In this document: one piece after another, positions 56,292-64,000 of the stretch
Numbering within the stretch: the first letter of the stretch is position 1
Layout: the number at the start of each line of letters is the position of its first letter
Assembly: GCF_018812025.1 (NCBI RefSeq)
Contig: NC_063061.1
Location: forward strand, 32,297,697 to 32,361,696
Source: Megalobrama amblycephala
Taxonomy: Eukaryota; Chordata; Actinopteri; Cypriniformes; Xenocyprididae
Reading direction: 5' to 3'
DNA: 64,000 nucleotides
The notes under the pieces: model-generated
Databases searched by the model: none
The model's input: the letters and a program-made list of their open reading frames with translations, nothing else
What the model was told of the DNA's origin: nothing
Program-made: the position numbers and the translations under genes

Positions 56292-57641
56292 ATGGCCGGG
56301 GCATGGAAAGACTCTGATATGACAACGCCATATCTGGGGAGGGGCAGAGGGTTGTTGGGGGTGGAAGAAACTGCCGTTGGTAAACCTAGAGTGTTAGCTT
56401 ATAGTCCTCAATCACATGATACCCTACTAGATCAACCTATTGGGCCGACTGCCTCCACTCCTAGTGATGCAAATGATAACATTGCACAGCAGTTACGTGA
56501 ACTTATTGGTGAATTAGGCAGTCAGATAGGTGATTCCATCGTCACCCGGCTATTAACTAGTCAAAGCCCAGTCACCCCCTCCAGTTCAGTCCCATTCAGT
56601 GCTGTTGCACCAGAACCCTCTAACGCAGGCCGAAATCTAACTAATGTCAGCCTGATAGTCAAGCCAGATGTCAAAGAGCCTCCAATGTTTAGAGGAGATG
56701 GAACAGACAAATACGCAGTTCAAGAATGGATTGAGTTGATGGAATTGTATCTCCACAAAGCGGATTGCTCTGACACAGATCAGGTAGATGAGATACTGAG
56801 CCACCTGCTAGGCAGGGCCAAGAGTATTGTCAAGGTCAGACTCAAAAGCAGCCCTAACGAAGCCATCTCCCCTGAGACCATCTACGATGTGTTGAGACGT
56901 TACTTCAGTGAAAGTCCTGTATCATGTCAACCACTTGCTGACTTTTACGCGACACGACCCAAAGTAAATGAGTGCCCTGTTGATTACTGGGTTCGATTAA
57001 ATGCAGCTGCTGAATTAGCAGATAGCCATTTGCAGAAACAAGGAGAAAAGATGAAAAACATGAGTTCTGAAATTGCGATGATGTTCATCAGAAACTGTTC
57101 AGAACCAAACCTCTCTAGTATGTTTAGGTGTAAACCTATCAGTAAATGGTCAGTCACTGAAATTCAGGAGGCCATTGACGAACACCAAAGGGAAGTCCAG
57201 TCTAAAAAACTGTCCGCTGTCACGCATGATGTTAACACCGTCCAAGTCGCTGCAGCTAAAGTATCAACCTACCCCCACGCTGTCACCAAGGGAGATGATA
57301 TGAAGGCGGATGCTCCTGTTTATGTCCCTGATAGTCCTTTGAAGGCTGCTGAACCTGCAACTTCAGAAGCTGCCACTTTGGAGCGTGTCTTAAGTATGCT
57401 GGAAAAGGTACTGGAGCGTACAAGTCAGAATGCTCCCATCTCACAGCCGAGAACAACTCAGTGGCGCAGCTTTCCCCCGTGCAGAGTCTGCGGTGATAGG
57501 AATCATTCCACACGTTCACATTGTATGAGAGAAAGGAGATGTTTGTTGTGCTTGGAGATTGGGCATCAGCAGAAACAATGCCACAAAGTCGTCAGCCCTG
57601 CTAGTCCATCTGCTTCTGACCTGCACGCTCAGGGAAACTAA
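56292..57641 (+). CDS. gag: Gypsy Gag with two zinc knuckles
   Basis: Structural protein of the element's particles. The ORF is open from 56259, but the ATG at 56292 has an ideal context (caccatgg) and is taken as the start, giving 449 residues. A Gly-rich N-terminus leads to a capsid-like helical region (EPPMFRGDGTDKYAVQEWIE, then IYDVLRRYFSESPVSCQPLA, residues about 130-300) and two knuckles near the end: CRVCGDRNHSTRSHC (about 397-411) and CLLCLEIGHQQKQC (417-430). No internal stop, so Gag looks intact. The ORF closes at TAA; pol follows in the same frame after a second stop. Confidence 0.85.
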   Translation: MAGAWKDSDMTTPYLGRGRGLLGVEETAVGKPRVLAYSPQSHDTLLDQPIGPTASTPSDANDNIAQQLRELIGELGSQIGDSIVTRLLTSQSPVTPSSSVPFSAVAPEPSNAGRNLTNVSLIVKPDVKEPPMFRGDGTDKYAVQEWIELMELYLHKADCSDTDQVDEILSHLLGRAKSIVKVRLKSSPNEAISPETIYDVLRRYFSESPVSCQPLADFYATRPKVNECPVDYWVRLNAAAELADSHLQKQGEKMKNMSSEIAMMFIRNCSEPNLSSMFRCKPISKWSVTEIQEAIDEHQREVQSKKLSAVTHDVNTVQVAAAKVSTYPHAVTKGDDMKADAPVYVPDSPLKAAEPATSEAATLERVLSMLEKVLERTSQNAPISQPRTTQWRSFPPCRVCGDRNHSTRSHCMRERRCLLCLEIGHQQKQCHKVVSPASPSASDLHAQGN

Positions 57642-57674
57642 TACACTCACGTATGGGAGGGGATTATGTGAGGT

Positions 57675-60344
57675 GCAAAATGTCAAACCCTCAATGTGGA
57701 TGATGATTTATATGTTTATGATGAATGTTGCAAGTCTGTCTCCAGTAACAGTGTCGTCCTATTCCAGAATGTCACAAAGTTGGAAAAGGCAGATAGTCTG
57801 TTCTATACTTCAGTTCTGTTGAATGACAAACTCACAGTCCAAGCTCTACTGGATAGCGGATCTATGGCATGTACGATCAATGAAGAAACAGAGCGTGAAC
57901 TTTTGAACATGGGAATGTCTGCACAAGTAGATCAGCCACATATGGACGTTCTTCTCATTGGCTGTGGTGGTGTTAAAGTCAGACCAAAAGGAGTCTATCA
58001 GCTGAAGATGGACGTGTATGGCAAGTTAGTGAGTGTGCCTACACTAGTCGTCCCGGGACAGAGAGATCAATTGATTCTGGGAACTAATGTCATTAAGTTC
58101 ATACTTACTCAGCTCAAACAAACCTCTGGCTATTGGAATGTCATGAATCGTCCTGAAACATCTGGAGAACCTGAAATTGAGCAGTTCCTGAACATGTTGT
58201 CGGGCATTAACAGGTGGAAGGGTGGTGAAATCCCTGATATTGTGGGCACTGCAAAACTAGCCCAGGCCATTACTCTGTTGCCCAAACAAGAACACCTCGT
58301 GTGGGGTAAACTTCCATCAAACACCCCTATTTCTATGGGAAGTACTGTTGTGATTGAGCCACCTAAGGCGCAGACCCACAAGAAAGGCATCATGGTGGGA
58401 AGAGTCATTGCCTCTATGTCTGGTGATGGTTGGGTCCCAGTCAGGATCATGAATCCCTTTGATAAGGCTATTACACTGAGAAGGAACTCAAAAATAGCTG
58501 ACGTCTTCCCTGTTGTGGCTGTTGAAGACCTCAATGTGCACCTTGATCGCAAGAATGATAAGATGCTGAGTGTGCAGAACCAGGGCATCAATGGAGGCAT
58601 AGATGGAGATTGCCCTGCTTTCGAGCTCCGTGAAAGCCTTCAGAAACTTGGTCTTGGCGATTTAGACATTGAGTCGTGTGAAGTATCCCACTATTGGAAG
58701 AGTCAGCTAGTACAGCTTATTAGGAGGCATGAGGACGTATTTTCCAAGCACAAACTAGATTGTGGAGAAGCCAAGGAGTTTGTCCACCGTATTCGTTTGT
58801 CAGACGATTGTCCATTCAGGCTTCCATACCGCCGTGTTCCACCAGCGCAGTACCAGAAGCTAAGGAGTGTTCTTTCTGAGATGGAGGAACAGGAAATCAT
58901 ACGCAAGTCTAATAGTGAGTGGGCTTCGCCTCTTGTGTTGGTATGGAAGAAAAATGGAGACCTCAGAGTGTGTGTTGACTACCGTTGGCTGAATGCTCGG
59001 ACTGTTAAGGATGCCCACCCCTTGCCTCACCAGGCGGACTGTTTGGCAGCTTTGGGAGGGAATGTGATCTTTAGTGCGATGGACTTAACCTCTGGTTTTT
59101 ATAACATTGTAATGTCTGAAGAGGACAAGAAGTTCACTGCCTTCACGACTCCAATGGGCCTATATGAATTCAACCGTCTGCCTCAAGGGCTCTGTAACAG
59201 TCCAGCCAGCTTTATGCGACTCATGATCAACATCTTCGGTGATCAGAACTTTCTCACTCTCTTATGCTATCTTGATGATCTTCTTGTGTACGCTCCAAAT
59301 GAAGAAGCGGCCATTGAGCGGCTTGAGCTGGTGTTTTCTAGGCTCAGTGCGCATGGACTGAAGTTGGCGCCAAAGAAGTGCCATTTTCTTCGAAGAAGTG
59401 TGAAATTTCTAGGGCATGTCATTGACGGCACTGGAGTGGCAACAGATCCAGACAAGGTTAGCGCCATCTCTGCCATATCTGTATCTGATCTGATGATGCC
59501 GGATGGAGTGACTCCTTCACAGAAGAAGATAAAGTCCTTTTTGGGTATGGTGTTATATTATCAAAACTTCATTCAGAACTGCTCCAGTATCGCAAAGCCA
59601 CTGTTTGCTTTGACTGCTGCACCCAGAGGGAAGAAGACCCCTGTGAGAGGCATTGCATCATTCAAAAGACTGAACCCCGATGATTGGAAGCAAGAGCACA
59701 GTGTGGCATTCGAAAAGCTAAAGACAGCCCTGTTAGAATCTGTTGTGCTGGCTCACCCCGATTTCAGCCGACCATTCATTCTATGTACTGATGCGTCTAT
59801 GGATGGGTTAGGAGCTGTACTGTCACAGGTCCCGGAAGGAGAGATTAAGGCACGTCCCATCGCCTTCGCCAGTAAAGCTCTAACTCGTGCACAAGCCAAA
59901 TACCCTGCTCATCGTCTAGAGTTTTTGGCTCTGAAGTGGTCCGTCTGTGACAAGTTTAGTCACTGGTTGAAGGGGCACGACTTTACTGTCTGGACGGACA
60001 ACAATCCTTTAACATACATTATGACGAAGCCAAAGCTTGATGCATGCGAGCAGAGGTGGGTGTCCAAGCTGGCCCCTTATAGCTTTAGCATCCAATACAT
60101 ACCCGGCAGTAGAAATGTAGTCGCAGACGCCTTGAGTAGGCAGCCCTTCATCCGTGGGTGTGTCAGTCAGAGGCTGATGTCTGAGCCATACAGTGTGCTG
60201 TTGGAAGAAGCAGAGCAAGTCCGAGAGAACTCCATACAAGATGTTTTCAGGTTGAGTGCAAACACCTGTAATGTTAAACATTACCCCTGTGCAGATTCAG
60301 AATCATGTTCACTCACCAGTGTTGAAGTGTCGGCAGTCCTTTGA
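57675..60344 (+). CDS. pol: Gypsy pol, first part: protease, reverse transcriptase, RNase H
   Basis: Open frame after a TGA at 57672-57674; same frame as gag. There is no in-frame ATG before the protease, so it is presumably made as a fusion. Protease: ALLDSGSMACTI (Asp at about 57852). RT: CVDYRWLNARTVKDAHPLP, FSAMDLTSGFYNI, LPQGLCNSPASF and the active site YLDDLLVYA at about 59268, with FLGMVLYYQNFI in the connection. RNase H: LCTDASMDGLGAVLS at about 59786, then YPAHRLEFLALKW and WTDNNPLTYI. The ORF stops at TGA 60342-60344, directly after CTT; integrase continues in the +1 frame. Confidence 0.85.
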   Translation, partial: AKCQTLNVDDDLYVYDECCKSVSSNSVVLFQNVTKLEKADSLFYTSVLLNDKLTVQALLDSGSMACTINEETERELLNMGMSAQVDQPHMDVLLIGCGGVKVRPKGVYQLKMDVYGKLVSVPTLVVPGQRDQLILGTNVIKFILTQLKQTSGYWNVMNRPETSGEPEIEQFLNMLSGINRWKGGEIPDIVGTAKLAQAITLLPKQEHLVWGKLPSNTPISMGSTVVIEPPKAQTHKKGIMVGRVIASMSGDGWVPVRIMNPFDKAITLRRNSKIADVFPVVAVEDLNVHLDRKNDKMLSVQNQGINGGIDGDCPAFELRESLQKLGLGDLDIESCEVSHYWKSQLVQLIRRHEDVFSKHKLDCGEAKEFVHRIRLSDDCPFRLPYRRVPPAQYQKLRSVLSEMEEQEIIRKSNSEWASPLVLVWKKNGDLRVCVDYRWLNARTVKDAHPLPHQADCLAALGGNVIFSAMDLTSGFYNIVMSEEDKKFTAFTTPMGLYEFNRLPQGLCNSPASFMRLMINIFGDQNFLTLLCYLDDLLVYAPNEEAAIERLELVFSRLSAHGLKLAPKKCHFLRRSVKFLGHVIDGTGVATDPDKVSAISAISVSDLMMPDGVTPSQKKIKSFLGMVLYYQNFIQNCSSIAKPLFALTAAPRGKKTPVRGIASFKRLNPDDWKQEHSVAFEKLKTALLESVVLAHPDFSRPFILCTDASMDGLGAVLSQVPEGEIKARPIAFASKALTRAQAKYPAHRLEFLALKWSVCDKFSHWLKGHDFTVWTDNNPLTYIMTKPKLDACEQRWVSKLAPYSFSIQYIPGSRNVVADALSRQPFIRGCVSQRLMSEPYSVLLEEAEQVRENSIQDVFRLSANTCNVKHYPCADSESCSLTSVEVSAVL

Positions 60345-61464
60345 TGTTCACACAGAGTGGGAAGTAGGCGCGAGGGATAGAGCGGTCCAGTGGCTCACTC
60401 AGGATACCCACCAGTTGTTGTCTCCAGGTCCTAGTCCCCTGCCGGTTTTCTCATTGAGGGATTTACAGGAAAAGCAGCAGGACGATGCAACCCTGTCAAG
60501 AGTCTTGTTCTATGTAAGAAGAGGAAGAAAACCATCTAGACGTGAGAGAACTGGAGAAACTCACAAGGTAATTAAAACACTTAAACAGTGGGAGAAGTTC
60601 AAAATGCTTGACGGCATACTATACCGAGTGTGCAAGGATGTCCTGATGCGAAAAAAGAGATTGCAATATGTTGTTCCAAGTTCGCTGGTGAAGCAGGTTC
60701 TTCAAGGCATTCATGATGAGGCTGGGCATCAAGGCCAGGGTAGGACTTTATCCCTTGTGAGACAGAGATTTTTCTGGGTCAGTTTGGAAAAGGATGTGCG
60801 TGAGCATGTTAAATGTTGCAAGCGCTGTGTAGTGAGTAAAACTCCCGAACCTGAAGGAAGAGCTCCTCTTGAAAGCATCAAAACATCTAGCCCCCTGGAA
60901 TTGGTCTGCATAGATTTTTGGTCCGCGGAGAATTCCAGTGGTCGCAGTGTGGATGTCCTGGTCATAACAGACCACTTTACTAAGATGGCCCACGCTTTCC
61001 CTTGTAAAGACCAGTCAGCGAAACAAGTTGCAAGGCTGTTGTGGGATAGGTACTTCTGCGTATATGGCTTCCCAGAAAGGATCCATTCGGATCAAGGTGC
61101 CAATTTCGAGAGCCAGCTGATCCATGACCTGCTGGAAGTTGCTGGAGTGAGAAAGTCAAGGACAACAGCGTACCACCCAATGGGCAATGGTCATGTTGAA
61201 CGATTCAACAGAACACTGGGTGGTATGATAAGGGCATTGCCACCTAGAGCCAAGCAGAAATGGCCACAGATGTTGCAGTCGTTGACCTTTGCTTATAATT
61301 GTACAGCCCATGAGTCGACTGGGTTTGCGCCCTTTTATTTGATGTTCGGCAGGGTTCCGAAACTTCCAGTGGATGTAATGTTCAGCAGTGTGGAGAGGGA
61401 CGATGCCCTCATTGACTATGATGCATACGTGAGGAGGGCTGCATTGAGCTATTCTCACGGATGA
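60345..61464 (+). pseudogene. Gypsy integrase, interrupted near its C-terminus
   Basis: The frame is open from 60256 but is coding from about 60343. It has the His-His-Cys-Cys zinc domain (IHDEAGHQGQGRT, then CCKRC), and a DDE core: Asp in LVCIDFWSAENSSG, Asp in IHSDQGANFES, Glu in GNGHVERFNRTLGG. The GPF/Y-like region (STGFAPFYLMFGRVPKLPVD) follows. The ORF ends at 61464 in foreign sequence, an insert bounded by ggatgat repeats (61459, 61690). The DDE core itself is complete. Confidence 0.75.
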
Positions 61465-61696
61465 TAAAGCCGGTTCCCTGATTACCGCTAAATCGATCAC
61501 CTGTTTTTAAACGGAGCTTTTTAATAGGCCGTAGTTCACGGACAAGCCACGCAATTGCTCATTATCGAAATCTGCGAATGCTGCGTGGCTTTTCAGGCCA
61601 GTCCGTCTATTAAATGCGATTTGAAAGCGGTGATGGCGATTTAGCAGGCCGGCTTTAGACGAAATGCTATACAACAAGAGGAGATTGAGGGATGAT
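61459..61696. mobile_element. Foldback insert in the integrase, 7-bp flanking repeats
   Basis: ggatgat flanks both sides (61459-61465, 61690-61696). Inside, aaagccggttccctgattac and the inverse gtctaaagccggcctgctaa, plus caagccacgca / tgcgtggctttt and aataggccg / gtctattaaa, form a large imperfect hairpin (61466-61657). The last 32 bp (gaaatgctatacaacaagag...) are not part of the hairpin and repeat a phrase found at 61757. Mechanism therefore unclear. Confidence 0.55.
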
Positions 61697-62372
61697 TTGA
61701 AAGAGGCTTTGGCCCTTGCTCAAAAAATGGAGGCCAGTCAGCGACGCCAGGCAGACCTATACAACAAGAGGACAAAGTTGCATTGAAGTTGGGGATCAAG
61801 TCTTACTTGCTAACAAAGGCGAACGTGGTCGCAAGAAATTGGCGGATAAGTGGGAAGCCACCCCATACACAGTTGTTGCCTTGAATCCTCAATGTCACAC
61901 CTACCGTATACGCAACACCCACACTGGTCAAGAAAAGACTGTTCATAGGAACTTGCTCCTTCAGGTTAACTTTCTGCCAATTGAGGCTGAGGAAGATGAA
62001 CCCTCATTCAGTGACGGCAGTGAACCAGCTGATGACTGTAGCGGAGTAGCTTTGAGTGATGCTGTAATGCCCATGTCTGAAAGCAGCAATGCAGATCGAA
62101 CTGCCAGCTGGGTAGCAGGGACTGTAGCTCCAGATGATAACCTGAGCAGTATATCCTCTAAGACAAAGAGCGTCCCCCCATTAACAGTTGATCCTGAGTC
62201 TGCGCAATCTGTGTTTCCAGCAACGCAGGAGGAACACTTGGAATGTGACAGCATTTCCAATTCAAGTAAAGGAGGATTGACTTGTGATACAGTATCTGCA
62301 TCTGTGGGAGGTTCAATTGATGTTGATGTCAGACCTCTTATCCTGTGGATTCACTCCCTAATCATGTGGTGA
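61691..62372 (+). pseudogene. Gypsy pol C-terminal tail, frame-shifted
   Basis: After the insert, DDLKEALALAQKMEASQRRQ continues the integrase end in a new frame up to about 61768, then reading changes to the frame open to 62372: IEVGDQVLLANKGERGRKKL, WEATPYTVVALNPQCHTYRI, GQEKTVHRNLLL, the usual Gypsy C-terminal barrel, followed by a Ser/Asp-rich acidic tail. No chromodomain seen. So at least two frame changes separate it from the integrase core. Confidence 0.7.
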
Positions 62373-62828
62373 CCCAAGTCAGAACCAGATTTGGCAGGCT
62401 TGTGAAACCTATGAACAGGTTGATTCAGAACATGACCCAAAACATGAAGACAAGCAGTTCAGTCAATGGGGTTACCAGGTCTTTATTGACATAAGATGAT
62501 GAAACTGTTACATAGATTATATTAGTGTTTCTTTTGAGGTTACTTAATTTACATCAAGTTGAGAAGACCAACATTCAGAAAACCTTCAGCTTCATTTAAA
62601 AGTAGCTGTCACATTGAAATCATAGTAGTGGTGTTTGGGGCACCCTATTCACAAGTGTTCTCTTAGTAGGCCTGATCACCCTGCTTGGGTCACTTTCCCT
62701 GTAGGTTGGGAAGCATATGTTGCTGTGTTGAGTGTATTGAATGTCAGTTGAGTTTTTATTCTGTGTGTGGCTTCTTGATCAGCTATTTATCCGTATTGAA
62801 CAAGTTTTGTGAAGTTCAGCGGGGAGAA
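62373..62828 (+). other. Gypsy 3' untranslated region and purine tract
   Basis: About 450 bp without ORF, ending gttcagcggggagaa directly before the 3' LTR. The purine-rich gcggggagaa (62819-62828) is the expected primer for plus-strand DNA synthesis. Confidence 0.65.
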
Positions 62829-62846
62829 TGTAGCTGGTTCAAATAT

Positions 62847-62893
<47 letters not shown>

Positions 62894-64000
62894 AATAATG
62901 TTAATGAACTTCATCAAAACTTGTTATTTTCTTATATTCTCATGTTTGTGTTCAGAGTTATAATGAGGCATAACATGCATAATTAATTCGAGTAGGAACC
63001 GTTAATGCAGAATATTTTATGGGGCACATAATGGTGACGCACACAATACCTCGTGCGATGTGTGAACAGCGCCATCTTTAGAAGCACATTTGCTATTGAC
63101 GAGGTCGGTTGTGCTTTCTCTCGCTCTTCAAACAAGAGTGCTGGTAAGGAGATTTCTCTAAAGTGTAAACAATATCATCGATTAATTTCATGAGATAAAT
63201 AATGTTTAAGTGTAATGTAAGACGGTGATTTCATGAAATGTAACGCATTGAATTGTATTTTGAACATTTTACTGAGATTGGTTTTGCTTACTAGCTTTTT
63301 CCATGCTGTATGGATCACTGAAGGGGAGAGACGTGTATCCCAAAAAACATTAATTGTGCTCTGTGTATTTCTGCAGGTATGTTCGTTGTTTATTGTATTA
63401 TATGTTGAGAAATGTTTGAAATGTGTTTACTATCGAAGTTTATACGAGTTTGATAGATACAAAAAAAAAAGAGTGAGGTCTGTATGCAAACGTGATGTTA
63501 TCAAATTTAATATTTTCAATTTAAATTGTGCAAAATCTGTAACTTTTCACATTTCCCCCCATTTAATTAATTTACTGATGCGAGTACGCGGTGAGGAACT
63601 ATATTTTCTTTTTTTGTATATATTTCATATGCCATATAATGGTGACATGTATTTTGTGACTTACTTTATTTGTTTGTTTTATCTTAATTATCTTGATTTA
63701 TTTGATTTATACTATTTGTCTTATGTTTTGTAACTGTTAATTGAGTAAATTGCCTTCTTGAGAAGCACATTTGCTATTGACGAGGTCGGTTGTGCTTTCT
63801 CTCGCTCTTCAAACAAGAGTGCTGCTTTTTCCATGCTGTATGGATCACTGAAGGGGAGAGACGTGTATCCCAAAAAACATTAATTGTGCTCTGTGTATTT
63901 CTGCAGACCTGCTTCTTCAGAATAAACCTTCCTGAGACCTGCTCCACCTGTATTGTCATCTTTGAGAGCAACAAAACACAACCAGAGTAAAACTGCTACA
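62829..64000 (+). repeat. Gypsy 3' LTR
   Basis: Same layout as the 5' LTR: blocks A 63080-63143, spacer 63144-63294, B 63295-63376, second spacer to 63760, A' 63761-63824, B' 63825-63906, AATAAA 63921. Differences from the 5' LTR outside (TA)n: one extra a in each of ctaaag (63162 area), cgaag (63436 area) and the A run (63461), and two substitutions (aacttttcac, tttgtatat). Ends gctaca at 64000, the window edge. Confidence 0.9.

Larger units (their letters stand above)
54843..64000 (+). mobile_element. Gypsy-type LTR retrotransposon, complete to the last base of the 3' LTR
   Basis: LTRs 54843-56008 and 62829-64000 begin tgtagc and end gctaca. After the 5' LTR lies a primer-binding site for tRNA-His; before the 3' LTR a purine tract (gcggggagaa). 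Gag, then protease, RT, RNase H and integrase in Gypsy (Metaviridae) order on the plus strand. Outside the (TA)n run I found only two substitutions and three single-base indels between the LTRs, so insertion was recent. The integrase region carries an insertion and frame changes. Confidence 0.9.

Noticed and set aside
1..64000. CRISPR array, tRNA, rRNA or bacterial operon
   Set aside because: No regularly spaced repeats with unique spacers, no cloverleaf or rRNA words; the DNA is vertebrate in character.

Overview
This is eukaryotic, vertebrate DNA, most likely from a cyprinid-type teleost fish. The reasons are the repeat families (Tc1-like, hAT and TTAA-flanked MITEs, a DIRS-like element, an L2-like LINE tail, BEL/Pao and Gypsy), a fish-type C2H2 zinc-finger gene with an acidic N-terminal module split from the finger exon, an intron-rich VMO1-like locus, and a low-GC background with many TA/CA microsatellites. 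There are no bacterial operons, RBSs, CRISPR arrays or tRNA/rRNA genes. The window has one assembly gap of exactly 1000 N (20574-21573).

Layout. 1-2600: non-coding with one TTAA-flanked MITE. 3204-12973 (+): a two-exon zinc-finger gene (398 codons, 11 intact fingers). Its 8.6-kb intron holds two broken Tc1-like elements and a hAT element (perfect 8-bp target duplication) that encloses two further inverted-repeat units. 13812-14634: a third Tc1 deletion derivative. About 16240-20573: a DIRS-like tyrosine-recombinase retrotransposon (Gag, RT/RNase H/methylase-like, start of recombinase), cut by the gap. After the gap come a 53-bp tandem array and a nest of MITEs (21967-23422). 25190-33277: MITEs, an L2-like LINE 3' end, foldback repeats and two TTAA-MITEs sharing one TTAA.

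35340-41340 holds VMO1-like (vitelline membrane outer layer protein 1) sequence on the minus strand: a four-exon copy whose exon-2 donor reads AT instead of GT and whose exon 3 has an extra base, plus two partial duplicates. 42258-43160 is a rearranged Tc1 element with a palindromic junction; a longer relative lies at 53069-54644. 43524-50239 (-) is a decayed BEL/Pao retrotransposon with two LTRs of about 415 bp.

54843-64000 (+) is a Gypsy-type retrotransposon with LTRs of 1166 and 1172 bp that differ at only a few positions; the window ends on the last base of the 3' LTR. Each LTR holds a 64-bp block A, a 150-bp GT-AG intron-like spacer and an 82-bp block B, and then, about 380 bp later, a second A+B copy joined without the spacer. 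The second copy looks like a spliced-RNA version written back into the LTR, and it is the most unusual structure in the window.

The only plausible host genes are the zinc-finger gene and the VMO1-like locus (probably a pseudogene). Everything else recognisable is mobile DNA, much of it nested. Several ORF breaks are single-base and could be real decay or assembly error; these are flagged in each entry.
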